DNA of 64,000 nucleotides, taken from NCBI GenBank assembly GCA_007182875.1, contig AP019514.1, positions 3,410,001-3,474,000 on the forward strand, read 5' to 3'. Shown in pieces: positions 30,412-40,112 of the stretch. Numbering within the stretch: the first letter of the stretch is position 1; every line of letters starts with the position of its first letter. The notes under the pieces were generated by a model, which had not been told where the DNA came from, did not search any database, and worked only from the letters and a program-made list of their open reading frames with translations. A program made the position numbers and the translations under genes. Origin of the DNA: Vreelandella sulfidaeris (GTDB lineage Bacteria > Pseudomonadota > Gammaproteobacteria > Pseudomonadales > Halomonadaceae).

Positions 30412-30421
30412 AAGCATGCCC

Positions 30422-31377
30422 CTAGGAAAAATTGGGCATGCCTTCGGCCACGATGAGCAGCGCTGACAATACGCTGAGAATTAAACCACCCACCGCCATG
30501 AACTGTATCCGCGAAGATGACCGGTTGCCGCCACCTCCCGGCCACTGTCTCCCCGCCAAACCCCACTGCCGCCAGGTAAGCCATACGCCGATAAGGCTCA
30601 TGACCAAGGTCACCAAGGTTGTCGCATGTAACGTCCAGTGGTGTCCGGTCTCGCATACCCACGTTACGAGCACATAGCTTATTAACAGGTGTAGCGCCCA
30701 GGCGACCGGGCCGATAACCCAACCAACCCACAGCAGTAGCGGGTGAAGCACTTTCATTCTGCGCGTTTCAACCGGCATAAATACGTGGCCCCAATAAAGC
30801 AGTAAATAAAAGGGAACCCAGGCAAAACATACGAAGTACCAATAATTGGTATCGACCACCACACCAATCTGCCGCGCTTGGGTGAAATATCCGCGCCATG
30901 CCAGAATGGCAATAACGGTACTCCCCAGAACCATAGAAGTGACATGCACGTAATGAAAGCCGGAAATGGTCCAAACGATGGCCCCGTACGAGTGGTCTTT
31001 CCAGCTAACGTCATAAGCCATCAGCTCTAATGAGCGCAGCACCAGCACCGTAGAGGCCAACAGCACGCTAATGGTGACGCCAATCGCCAGCACCCGCTTA
31101 TTACCGCGATTAATCCCCTGGCCAGCGGCAAACATGGTGATACAACTAAGCAATAGCAATCCCAAGTTGATACTGGGCCATAATAGCGGTGGAGGCGACT
31201 CACCCAAGGGCGGCCAAGCCTCGGCATGAAAGGCCAGATAGAGATAGCTCACACAAAACGCCAACACAACTGCGGACTCAATGGTGATCAAACCCAGGAT
31301 GCCCCACCACAAAGGCGCTCGCTTATCTGGGTGTAAGCGGGCATGTCCGTTACGTCGACACCTTCAAGTACTCTCAT
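30422..31377 (-). CDS. cytochrome c oxidase subunit III with a C-terminal membrane extension
   Basis: Starts MRVLEGVDVTDMPAYTQISE at 31377 after AAGGAGG. One missing C near 31305 restores ERPLWWGILGLITIESAVVL. Typical subunit III segments follow: SYLYLAFHAEAWPP, ISGFHYVHVTSMVLGSTVIA and NYWYFVCFAWVPFYLLLYWG. A normal short subunit III would end at about residue 207. Here the frame continues through MKVLHPLLLWVGWVIGPVAW and two more helices to GMPNFS, about 111 extra residues. Either this is a fusion, or a lost base hides a stop (a TGA overlaps the ATG at 30756-30758 in another frame) and the tail is a separate small membrane protein. Overlaps subunit I stop (TGATG). Confidence 0.82.
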
Positions 31378-33273
31378 CAGTCCTCCTTCCAAGGGCGCCT
31401 GGGCCAAAACCAACCGACCATGGCGAAGAAAACAAGAAAGAATCCCATCACAAAAGATAGGATGAAAGATAATGCCGATAAACCCTGATGAGGCGGCAAC
31501 CGCTGCGATAAAAGGCCAGATTGTGGGATGTGGCAATACCTGTACCCCAATCGGCTCAGCATCCAAAATGCTGGTAATCACTACCTCACGGCGTCGGCTA
31601 CTCAAACCGCTAACCACTGAGCGTTCACCGCGCTCCTGCCAGTCCCACAGAGGCCAACGGCTTTCCACCACGGGGATATGACGATAGTTATAAGCAGGCG
31701 GCGGCGACTCGGTCGACCACTCCAGTGTGGGGCGTTCCAAGGATTTGCTCCTGCAGGCTGGCCGCGATATAGACTCCAGATCGCATTGATCAGTGTGATA
31801 ACGAAGCCAGCCGCCAGTACGAATGAGCCAAGCGTCGACAGCAGATTCAAATCGCCCCAGCCCATCTCAGCGGTATAGGTGTAGACACGCCGAGGCATCC
31901 CTTCGAGCCCCAGTTGATGCATGGGGAAAAACGTGACGTTGAAACCGATAAACGCCAGCCAGAAACTCCACTTTCCCCCGCTCATCAGGCGGCCGGTGAA
32001 TTTTGGCCACCAGTAATAGAGCGCACCGATCAACGGGAAAACGGCGCCACCAATCAGTACATAATGGAAATGCGCGACTAGGGAAGAAGGTATCGTGCAC
32101 TTGGGTATCAAAGGGAATCGAGGCGATCATTACCCCGGTGAGGCCACCGATGACGAAAATGGCGAAAAAACCCAGCACCCATAGCATAGGCGTGGCGAAG
32201 CGAATTTTGGCGCCCCATAAAGAGGCGATCCAGCAAAAATTTGCACGCCGCTGGGAATGGCGATTGTGACACTGGCGGCAGTGAAGAAGCTCATGCCGAG
32301 CTGCGGCAAACCAGTCGTGAACATATGATGCACCCACAGGCCGAAGCTAACGAAACCGATCGACACAACCGACAACACCAGCGCCGTATAACCAAAGATA
32401 GGTCGTCCAGTAAAGGTAATGATGATTGTCGAAATCATACCAAGCGCCGGCACCAGGATGATGTACACCTCTGGTGGCCGAAATACCAAAAGATGCTGCC
32501 AGAGCAGAGGCTGCCCGCCGCCTTCAACGATAAAGAATTGCGTATCTACCAAGCGGTCAAGGATCAATAAGGTACTGCTGACGATAACGGCAGGCATAGC
32601 AAAGACAATCATGAACGACATCACCAATGCCGCCCAAACAAACAGCGGCATACGATTCAAAGACATGCCCGGTGCTCGCAGCCGAAGAATGGTCACGATC
32701 AGCTCTACCGCCGCTGTAAGCGCCGACACTTCAATAAAGGTGATCATGGTGGTCCAGATATCCACCCCGTAGCCAGGGGGAATACGCCTTCCCCGCCAAC
32801 GGCACATAGTTAAACCACCCGGCATCCGGTGCCATGCCTATCAGGAGTGAGCCGAACAGAACGATACCGCCTATCAAATAAATGTAGTAGCCGAAGGCGT
32901 TGAGTCGCGGAAAGGCCATATCCCGTGTGCCTACCATTAGCGGCACTACATAGATGGCGAAACCTTCCATGACAGGAATGGCGAAGAAGAACATCATCAC
33001 CGTGCCATGCATGGTAAAAACTGGTTATAGAGCCCAGGATCTAGGAATTGCTGCTCGGGGCCAGCCAGTTGAGTCCGAATCAGCAAGCCCAGCACGCCAG
33101 CCAGTAGGAAGAAGATAAAGCCGGTAATAATAAAGCGCCGACCAATCATCCGTTGGTTTACTTGGGTGAACCAACCGGGAAAGCTCGCGTGGGGAATGCC
33201 AGGTGCGGGCTAGGCGTTCAGTCTCTTCGGGAGAGTCATGTATTTCGCGCTGTAGGCTGGGTTGCTGTGTCAT
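31377..33273 (-). CDS. ctaD: cytochrome c oxidase subunit I, caa3 type (frameshifted)
   Basis: Catalytic heme-copper subunit that reduces O2 and pumps protons. N-terminus MTQQPSLQREIHDSPEETER; core MHGTVMMFFFAIPVMEGFAI, MAPDAGWFNYVPLAGKAYSP and HYVLIGGAVFPLIGALYYWW; C-terminus MHQLGLEGMPRRVYTYT and LEWSTESPPPAYNYRHIPVV. The CuB motif appears as LLVFRPPEVY but becomes LFWYFGHPEVY when one T and one C are restored near 32480-32500, so the catalytic His was lost only through compensating indels. After PLWDWQERG the protein continues into a two-helix subunit IV-like tail ending PRRPWKED. About 632 residues. Confidence 0.92.
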
Positions 33274-34280
33274 TCGAGGCTCCCCAGATAGCTGAGCAGA
33301 GACTGTAGATCATCTGGGGTCAGTTCGGTCGGGGCATCAGGCTCTCTGGTTTGATGTGCTGTGGGTCGGTAATCCAGCCCCAAATGGCCAATACGATTAG
33401 GTACGGTGGCAGCAGCCAGCATCCGGCGGCTGGCCAGGTGCGTTAAATCCGGCCCCTTCTGGCCATCGGCCTGGGTTCCTCGAATGGTGTGGCAGCCAGC
33501 GCATCCTGAATCAGAAAAACCTCGCGTCCTTGTACTGCCTGGGCCGTTTCAAGTGTCACTGCCGGTTGCTTTTGGTGCTCCAGCCAATCGGCAAATTCGT
33601 CTGGGGTTTCAGCTACGAAAAGGAACGCCATAAGCGCATGCTGCGCACCACAGTACTCAGCGCACTGGCCTCGATAGACGCCCGGCTCATCCGCGACCAG
33701 CGAAGTGACATTCACCTGTCCCGGCATCATGTCTGTTTTGCCCTGGATATTGGGTACCCAAAAGCTATGGATGACATTGTCAGACTTCAGCAGCAGCCTA
33801 ATCGTCTCGCCTACCGGCACATGCAGCTCGTTCGCGGTGGTGGCGATACGATTCCCGTCTTGGTCTAAATAATGGACCTCCCACCACCACCGTTTACCGA
33901 CGACTTCTATGGTTAATGCATCATCAGGCGGTGGCGCATAGAGGGTACGGCCAATGGAAAACTGGAGAGTGCAAAAGGAATCGTTACTGAAAGGGCAAAA
34001 TAATGCCGCCGGCAATCACCAAATTACGGCTTTGACGGGCACTTAGCGGGCGCGCCGAGCGATGTTTAAATGCCCGGAATACCCCAATCAACAATAGGGC
34101 AAGTACCAGCACAGTGACCAGACTGGCCACCACCAGCGTTGGCCACCATAAATCAGCGATCAGTTGAGCCGCTGCGCCGGCAGGGTCAAGAGACGATTGA
34201 ACACCGGAACAGGCGGATAGAAGTGAAATTAAAGGCAAGCCAATCAAGATAGGCAGCCAGTAACTCTTCCGTGAGTGCAT
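33270..34280 (-). CDS. cytochrome c oxidase subunit II with fused cytochrome c (frameshifted)
   Basis: CuA-bearing subunit. A lipoprotein-type start (PLISLLSACSGVQ, lipobox LSAC) is followed by a helix, WPTLVVASLVTVLVLALLLI. After a break near 33985 comes GKRWWWEVHYLDQDG, then SDNVIHSFWVPNIQGKTDMM and the CuA site GQCAEYCGAQHALM. Another frame change near 33505 gives a heme-c motif CAGCHTIRGTQADGQKGPDL and a cytochrome c domain, which defines the caa3 type. Ends LSYLGSLE at a TGA overlapping the subunit I start. About 336 residues. First gene of the leftward oxidase operon. Confidence 0.9.
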
Positions 34281-34458
34281 GACTTTTAATTTCCGTTTAT
34301 AAAACTCGTGATGGTTATTGCCACCTTTATATAAGGCGCGACTAAAACGTCAGATGTCTTGTTTAAGTCTAGACAAAAAGGAAGGTTAACCACGATGAAC
34401 CAGGAAAGTTTTTCTGTAGTGTCTATCCTTACCGTTGTGCTGTGCTTTAGGAGTTGTA

Positions 34459-35298
34459 ATGGGAGAGATCGAACGTAGCTTTTACTACCTGCTGCCTTGG
34501 GAATTCTCTCCGACCTGGACACTCGTCTGCCTGGCCGGTGCAGGGCTATATATACGCGGCCTAGTTCATCGGCGCCGCTGCGGTAAGCATGATGGTTTCT
34601 GGCGCCCATTCGCCTTCCTTCTTGGTGTCGTGGCTATTTATGCAGTCTCTCAGACCCATTTTGATTATTTGGCGCAATACATGTTTTTCGTCCATCGCGG
34701 CCAACATCTGGTGCTCCATCATCTAGCGCCATTTTTAATCGCCCTGGCCGCCCCGCTGCCGGTACTCGCCGCTGGCCTGCCGCATTGGGTGAATGGGCTC
34801 CCAGGTTTCTCTATGATGGCTCGAGGGCTACGTCCCGGGTATCGGCTATTGCAACATCCTGTCGTCGCTCCGCTATTGTTTGTCGGCCTTATCTACTTCT
34901 GGCTGATTCCCCATATTCATTTTGATGCCATGCTAAGCCATCGCCTCTACCAGTTAATGAACTGGAGCATGCTGCTCGATGGGCTACTCTTTTGGTGGTT
35001 AATCCTTGACCCGCGTTCACCCACAAAAGGCGGGCTAGGCTATGGCGCTCGAATAATCGCACTGCTTGCGGTGGTGCCACCCCAAATGCTGCTAGGTGCC
35101 TATCTCACCTTCAGCAATACCGTGCTATTTGATGTCTATGCCGTGTGCGGCCGTGCTTGGCCATTGGCCCCGCTGACCGACCAACGGCTCGGCGGTCTGA
35201 TCACCTGGATTCCGGCGACGATGATGAGTGTGCTGGCAATATTGATCATTATCAGCCGCCTGCTCGGTAAACGTTCTTCCATGTACCGCTACGGATAA
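34459..35298 (+). CDS. ctaG: caa3 oxidase assembly protein, CtaG_caa3 family
   Basis: Membrane protein of the CtaG_caa3 type needed for caa3 oxidase maturation. Start at 34459 follows AGGAG, seven bases upstream; an in-frame ATG at 34435 lacks a site. Conserved parts: HFDYLAQYMFFVHRGQHLVL then HHLAPFLIALAAPLPVLAAG, LIPHIHFDAMLSHRLYQLMN and PPQMLLGAYLTFSNTVLFD. Six or seven membrane helices; several membrane-edge His residues could bind copper. 279 residues and intact. Divergent from the oxidase operon, followed by sco four bases after its stop. Confidence 0.9.
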   Translation: MGEIERSFYYLLPWEFSPTWTLVCLAGAGLYIRGLVHRRRCGKHDGFWRPFAFLLGVVAIYAVSQTHFDYLAQYMFFVHRGQHLVLHHLAPFLIALAAPLPVLAAGLPHWVNGLPGFSMMARGLRPGYRLLQHPVVAPLLFVGLIYFWLIPHIHFDAMLSHRLYQLMNWSMLLDGLLFWWLILDPRSPTKGGLGYGARIIALLAVVPPQMLLGAYLTFSNTVLFDVYAVCGRAWPLAPLTDQRLGGLITWIPATMMSVLAILIIISRLLGKRSSMYRYG

Positions 35299-35302
35299 CC
35301 CT

Positions 35303-35911
35303 ATGCATAACACTTTGCCTAATACTTTGCACAAAACAGGATGTAAGACCGCGCTGTTGTCAGGCATTCTGTGGCTGGCTGGCTGTTCCGACCCAGCTTG
35401 GCAAACCAAGGATATTTCCGGGCTTATGCCGCCGTTGGAATTCGAACTAATCAGTGAAGAAGCCGAGCCGGTCAGCGAGGCGGACTATGCCGGCGAAGTG
35501 ACCCTACTCTTCTTCGGTTTCACCCACTGTCCGCATATATGCCCAGCCACCCTGGCGAACTTGGCCGCCATCTCGGGCGAGCTAGACGAAGCGGCTCAGG
35601 ACGATCTGCAGGTGCTGTTCGTTTCCGTCGACCCTAACCGCGATGACCCCGCTACTTTACGGGAGTATACCGATGCGTTTGGCCCTGAATTCACTGGTTT
35701 GACTGGCGATGAGGACGCGCTGGAAGCACTGACACGCCGTTACCGTGTCACGTACGGCTATGGCAAGAAAGACGACGCGGGTAACTATGATGTATCGCAC
35801 TCCAATGCCGTCTTCGCTTTCGACCGTAATGGCGAAGCTCAGCTGCTGATCCGCGAAAGCGACCCTAAGGAAGCTATCGTTGCAGACTTGAATCGCCTTC
35901 TGGAGATTTAA
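35303..35911 (+). CDS. SCO1/SenC/PrrC copper chaperone lipoprotein
   Basis: Thioredoxin-fold copper chaperone that loads or reduces the CuA site of subunit II. Intact, 202 residues. Lipobox LAGC with Cys28 after a hydrophobic signal. Copper ligands Cys76 and Cys80 in FGFTHCPHICPATLANL and His166 in YDVSHSNAVF. Conserved VLFVSVDPNRDDPATLREY. It follows ctaG directly, forming a two-gene assembly operon divergent from the oxidase genes, so its partner is almost certainly the caa3 oxidase. Confidence 0.95.
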   Translation: MHNTLPNTLHKTGCKTALLSGILWLAGCSDPAWQTKDISGLMPPLEFELISEEAEPVSEADYAGEVTLLFFGFTHCPHICPATLANLAAISGELDEAAQDDLQVLFVSVDPNRDDPATLREYTDAFGPEFTGLTGDEDALEALTRRYRVTYGYGKKDDAGNYDVSHSNAVFAFDRNGEAQLLIRESDPKEAIVADLNRLLEI

Positions 35912-35969
35912 GTGGCGCCTTAAAACTGCCACACACTACTGCCGCTATTTTTAGCGACGCTACTCACGG

Positions 35970-35995
35970 AAAAAACCCCAGCATTCAGGCTGGGG
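35970..35995 (-). terminator. intrinsic terminator of the yciE/F-side operon
   Basis: On the minus strand CCCCAGC, a six-base loop, GCTGGGG and then TTTTTT. Placed to end leftward transcription of the stress cluster. Confidence 0.88.
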
Positions 35996-36006
35996 AAAGG
36001 GCTTTG

Positions 36007-36054
36007 CTACTTAGATAAGTAGCTACTTAGGTAAGTGGCTACTTAGGTAAAGAG
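36007..36054 (-). repeat. 16-bp tandem repeat x3 just after the yciE/F stop
   Basis: CTACTTAGATAAGTAG, CTACTTAGGTAAGTGG and CTACTTAGGTAAAGAG are contiguous. They lie seven bases beyond the stop codon of the leftward gene (36062-36064), before its terminator. Each copy contains stop triplets on the transcribed strand (CTAAGTAG). Confidence 0.92.
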
Positions 36055-36061
36055 TAATACG

Positions 36062-36561
36062 CTACGTTTTGGCCCGAAGATCTTCATCATCACGCACCAA
36101 GAATTCATGCGTCGTATCATCCAAATGCTGGCTAAGCCAATCGGCCATAGCGATCTCTTCCTGAAGTATTTCTTTACATATCTGGGCGATTTCAGGCTTT
36201 GAGGCCATTTCAGCGGTCTTAATTAATGCTTTGTAGCTCGCAATCTCGAAATGCTCGAAGGCGTAAGAAGCAATACCGCCCTTAACGACTTCATCTTCTG
36301 CCATCATACCGCCCACGGCCTGACCAAAAGCGGTTAATTGAGCCCCATATCTTTAATGGTAGAGGCATCAGCACCTAACAAGGTTAGACACTGTTCCAAC
36401 TTTTGAGATTGATTTTGAGTTTCTGTAATATGCTCTTCAATACGCCGTTGTAGCTGTGGGTAGTGCTCAAGACGGCTCGCTTGAGACTTCAACATCTTCT
36501 CAGCTTGCTTTTCCATGGCATGCGCATCGCGCAGCCAATCTTCCAGATGTTTGCTATCCAT
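36062..36561 (-). CDS. YciE/YciF family ferritin-like protein, DUF892 (frameshifted)
   Basis: Four-helix DUF892 protein linked to stress responses; diiron-type fold, biochemical role unclear. Starts MDSKHLEDWLRDAHAMEKQA at 36561. Helix 2 segment EHITETQNQSQKLEQCLTLL carries the first metal-ligand-like Glu residues. A missing base near 36343 is bridged by AQLTAFGQAVGGMMAEDEVV, and the rest contains FEHFEIASYKALIKTAEMAS (Glu/His ligand region) and EILQEEIAMADWLSQHL. Total about 166 residues, family length. Lies 62 bases downstream of Mn catalase on the same strand, as in the yciGFE-katN stress locus known from Salmonella. Confidence 0.85.
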
Positions 36562-36623
36562 TGCATTCTCTCCTTATTTAATCAACCTATTTTAACCAGT
36601 ACTAAAGCAACGATTGACTAAAA

Positions 36624-37448
36624 TTACATTTGCTCATTTTGAGCGCCAGAGAGCGGCTTGGCCTTGCCGAGCGTTGGCTCCTGACCTTCTGGGGCAGGTT
36701 GATTGACAACGGAATAGGTGCTCTTACCATCAAGAGAAGGACCTTCACCCCAGCGGCCTTTAGGCGCTTCTTTATCGAGAAGTGTGTTCAGGTAATAGTA
36801 AGAGTGCTGCATTGCTTCGTGATTTTCAGGCGTTGAATTCGGAATAGGAAGCTGCGACTGCATTCCGCCCAACTCTTCGATAACCGCTAACCACTGCTGT
36901 TGATGGTAGGTATCACGAGCAATCAAGAAAGATAAGAAGTCTTTCATGCCATGATCATCAGTCCAGTTATACAAGCGTGAGGCAAGCACCCTGCCGCTAG
37001 CTTCTGCAGTCGCGTTTGCCAACATATCCGCACCGATGTTACCGGTAGCATAAATATGGCTCATATCAAATGGCACACCGTTCGAGTTTACCGGCATTGC
37101 CGAAAGGCCTGATGATAACAGGTGGCGTGGATTCATACCGCCCAGGATGGCATTCATGACAGGGTCTTTGGCAGTTTCATCCTGATACGAGACGGGCGCT
37201 CCTTCCAGGTTGAGCGCTACTGCGTGACCCAACATTTCAATATGCGATAATTCTTCAGTCGCGGTTGACATCAGCAAATCGCGAATGCGATCGTCACCCC
37301 GTGCGCCCATTGCCTGGAAGAAATACTGCATTGCAACGCGAATTTCACCCTCAATACCGCCTATGGCTTGCTGAAGCAACATAGCAAACTCAGGGTTGGG
37401 CTTGTCTACTTTAACGGGGTACTGCAGCTTTCCGGAATGATGAAACAT
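36624..37448 (-). CDS. manganese catalase (KatN type)
   Basis: Non-heme dimanganese catalase that breaks down H2O2. Intact, 274 residues from MFHHSGKLQYPVKVDKP; the start at 37448 is set by GGAGG seven bases upstream rather than by a 38-codon longer frame. Dimanganese ligands: Glu35 (GGIEGEIRVAMQYF), Glu66 and His69 (TATEELSHIEML), then ATAEASGRVLASRLY and ARDTYHQQQWLAVIEELGG for the second set. Same strand and order as the KGG protein, small unknown gene and YciE/F protein, resembling an RpoS-type stress operon. Next to a P450 peroxygenase gene that would use the same H2O2. Confidence 0.94.
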   Translation of the reverse strand: MFHHSGKLQYPVKVDKPNPEFAMLLQQAIGGIEGEIRVAMQYFFQAMGARGDDRIRDLLMSTATEELSHIEMLGHAVALNLEGAPVSYQDETAKDPVMNAILGGMNPRHLLSSGLSAMPVNSNGVPFDMSHIYATGNIGADMLANATAEASGRVLASRLYNWTDDHGMKDFLSFLIARDTYHQQQWLAVIEELGGMQSQLPIPNSTPENHEAMQHSYYYLNTLLDKEAPKGRWGEGPSLDGKSTYSVVNQPAPEGQEPTLGKAKPLSGAQNEQM

Positions 37449-37673
37449 GTTTAATCCTCCTTGTATATTGACCGCCAGGGACTCCTTTCCCCTGACAGTT
37501 AGCTTAAGGCTAATCCTTAACATTTTTCGTCGCTTTCTATGCGATTGCCATAAGGGCTCCATCCCTTATCGGCAAGCTTATTGCTCGTCCTTGAGCGCTT
37601 TCTCACTCATCCTTGTGCGCTTTTTCACGTCCTTTACCTGGACTGCTAGGAAACACTCGCTTTAACAGACAGC

Positions 37674-37875
37674 TTACAGCTTATCTTTAAGCAATCTTTT
37701 GCTTCCTGAGCAATATCACTGTATTGACTAGCTACGCGATCAAAAACTCCTGAGCTTCCTGATCTGAGTTGCTTTCTGCATCGCGAGAAAACTGTGAACA
37801 CAGACTTGCTCCTTGTGAAGCATGATATAGCGTACTTACCATATCAAAATCTTTATCCTTAATTGGACTATTCAT
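37674..37875 (-). CDS. small acidic protein in the stress cluster (frameshifted)
   Basis: Found by following frames from an ATG at 37875 with GGAG seven bases upstream: MNSPIKDKDFDMVSTLYHAS, then QGASLCSQFSRDAESNSD. Adding one T at the T-run near 37745 and one near 37697 continues as QEAQEFFDRVASQYSDIAQE and ends AKDLLKDKL at 37674, about 67 residues. Without correction it ends after 45 codons. Amphipathic helical character, no signal peptide. Located between the KGG protein and Mn catalase, so presumably stress-induced. I recognise no named family. Confidence 0.6.
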
Positions 37876-37938
37876 AGCGCTCTCCAGCATTATGAAAAAT
37901 GCATTAGCCAATCAGGTTAGTGACGTAGATAATTAGCT

Positions 37939-38151
37939 TTAACTATTGCCACCATGGCTATTTTTTCCGCCTTTCTTGCCAGCTTCTGAGGCACGCTCAG
38001 GATCGTTAGCGAAGTTGCCACCACTTTCCTGACCACCCTTATGGCCAATATCTTCATAAAATTCTTTGCCATGACTTTGAGAAGTAGCTTGGCCGCCTTT
38101 CTTGCCTGCTTCTTCGCGTGACATTCCTTGATCGTTACGTTTATCAACCAT
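37939..38151 (-). CDS. KGG-repeat stress protein, YciG-like
   Basis: Seventy residues, very hydrophilic, containing three copies of the KGG stress motif: SREEAGKKGGQATSQSHG, EDIGHKGGQESGG and ASEAGKKGGKNSHGG. Such proteins are general-stress induced, and in enterics the yciG gene heads the yciGFE(-katN) operon, the same company it keeps here. Start MVDKRNDQGMSREEAG at 38151 after AAAGGAGC. Intact. Molecular function unknown; probably intrinsically disordered. Confidence 0.88.
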   Translation of the reverse strand: MVDKRNDQGMSREEAGKKGGQATSQSHGKEFYEDIGHKGGQESGGNFANDPERASEAGKKGGKNSHGGNS

Positions 38152-38777
38152 GATAAAGCTCCTTTAGTGGAACAATTAAAACGTTACGTCCTAATTACTC
38201 GCTTTGCTAACCGAGCACTATGCAGAATAGTCAATAGATGGAGCACTTCAAGCCATGGGTGCTTTAAATAAAACTTTTAACCTTTGTCAAAAATAAAGAT
38301 AAATTAAAGCTCTGCTTATACTGAACTATCAATAATCTATAAAAATCAAATAAATGTGAAAATAACATAACATGAGTTATTAATATCAACAGTCAGCCAA
38401 GTTACAAATATTTTTAATTGCCTAACTACTGGACGATACGCCTATCTGATACCTATAGTTTTAGGTTAACTGAAGCAAAGAGCTAGTCACCAGCTTGAAG
38501 TGAAAAGATTAGCAAGCTGGTTACATAGGTTATATAGATGAGTTATTTAATCGTCATAGGCAAAAGTTTAATACTCTGCACGAATAGGCAGGTAGTCAGG
38601 ATGTCTATATTACGCTGACTAACGGCACAGGAAGCACCTACATTCTGCTCCTCATTACCTCGGAGAAGCAGAAACCGGCTAATAGGGCACGATGGAATGA
38701 AGATATGACATCAAGGATAGCGCAACAGGTTAAGGGCTTCATCATATTGCTGGGTCGCCTCGGCATAGGAGGCATTA
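38152..38777. other. 626-base AT-rich intergenic region
   Basis: No convincing gene. The left part presumably carries the stress-operon promoter (leftward) and the right part the P450 promoter. A short minus-strand frame at 38695-38830 looks protein-like but overlaps the P450 start and lacks an initiation site. No repeat array, tRNA or obvious terminator seen. Confidence 0.5.
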
Positions 38778-40064
38778 ATGGGCTGTAATAGCGAACCTCC
38801 GGTGGCGAGCAGAGAGTGTACGCTCTCATTAGTGCGCAGTGGTTACCCTTATATCTCGGCGCAATGTGACCGTTTAGGAACCAACCTTTTCTCTCGGCTT
38901 AGGCTTAAAAAAACGCTGTTTATGAGGGGTGAAGAGGCCGCTGAGCTTTTTACAACGACGAGCTTTTCACGCGTGAGAATGCTGCACCCAAACGTTTAAG
39001 AAGAACCTTGTTTGGTGAAGGCGGCGTGCAAGGCCTGGAGGGGGAGGCGCATCGACAACACAAAGCTCTGTTTCTTTCCTTGATGTCGCAATCACGCATT
39101 GATGCGCTAGTGGAACTGGTCGAGCATTATTGGCAATTGCGCCTCTCTTATTGGGAGTCGCAAGCATCAATCATCCTGCTTGATGAACTGCATCATATTT
39201 TATGTCGAGCAGCCTGCGCCTGGTGCGGCATTCCACTGCACAATGTGGATTCGCCAGAGATGACAAAGCGACTGGTGCTTATGATCGAAGGCGGTGCCGC
39301 TATCGGCCCTAAGCATTGGGCAGCCGGGCGCGCCATCAGACTGAAAATGCGCTTATAGACTTGATCAAACAGTACCGGGAAGGCCTTCGTGACGTCGATC
39401 CATTATTGCCTTTTGCTACCTTTGCCGATTTCCGTGATGCTCAAGGGAAGCCGCTATCAAAACACGTTGTCGCCGTAGAGTTAATTAATGTAATACGACC
39501 CATTGTAGCGGTTGCAAGATATATGGTGTTTGCCGTCATGGCGATGCATGAACACCCCACTGTCGTGAGCAGCTTTCGCACAGAGAATCAGGCCATTATC
39601 GTCGACACTTCATTCAGGAGGTCAGGCGTTACTACCCTTTCTTTCCTTTTCTAGCCGCTCGCATTAAAAAAAGACGTTACATGGAACGGCTATCACTTGA
39701 AGCGTGGCTGGCAAGCGATTCTCGATATCTACGGCACTAACCATGACCCTCATCGTTGGGACACACCTGATCAGTTCCGCCCTGAACGTTTCGAGCAAGA
39801 AAAAACCGACTTGCATCGTTTTGCAATGATTCCTCAAGGGGTAGCGACCATGCTACTCAGCACCGATGCCCCGGTGAGTGGATCACATTGGCGCTGATTG
39901 ATCTGGCAGTTAATAAATTTGCCCAACAGCTTAGCTATAACGTACCACCGCAAGATCTTACGGTTGACCTTAATGTCATACCGGCTCGCCCACGGAGCGG
40001 ACTTATCCTGTCTGCCACACGCTCTGTCAGCCCCTTTAAAGCCAAAGTGGAGGAAAACAGTTAA
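38778..40064 (+). CDS. cytochrome P450 of the CYP152 fatty-acid peroxygenase type (frameshifted)
   Basis: Heme-thiolate enzyme that hydroxylates or decarboxylates fatty acids with H2O2 instead of a reductase. Pieces 38778-38999, 39008-39358, 39316-39654 and 39690-40064 join to about 425 residues. Signature parts: SGYPYISAQCDRLGTNLF, KKTLFMRGEEAAELF, TLFGEGGVQGLEGEAHRQHK, then ALFLSLMSQSRI, CRAACAWCGIPL and VIRPIVAVARYMVFA. In the last, Arg-Pro replaces the usual acid-alcohol pair and binds the fatty-acid carboxylate. The heme loop reads IPQGGSDHATQHRCPGEW after one G is restored near 39840. Ends VEENS. At least four indels. Adjacent to Mn catalase on the other strand. Confidence 0.85.
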
Positions 40065-40112
40065 GCAGCTATTGTTACAAGTGATCGTTTTTAGAAAACA
40101 CAGGAGAAACAC

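Noticed and set aside
38638..38829. Protein-like minus-strand sequence ending LQPINASYAEATQQYDEALN
   Set aside because: Its upstream part overlaps the P450 N-terminus, which is coding on the plus strand. There is no start or ribosome-binding site, so it is probably an antisense shadow.
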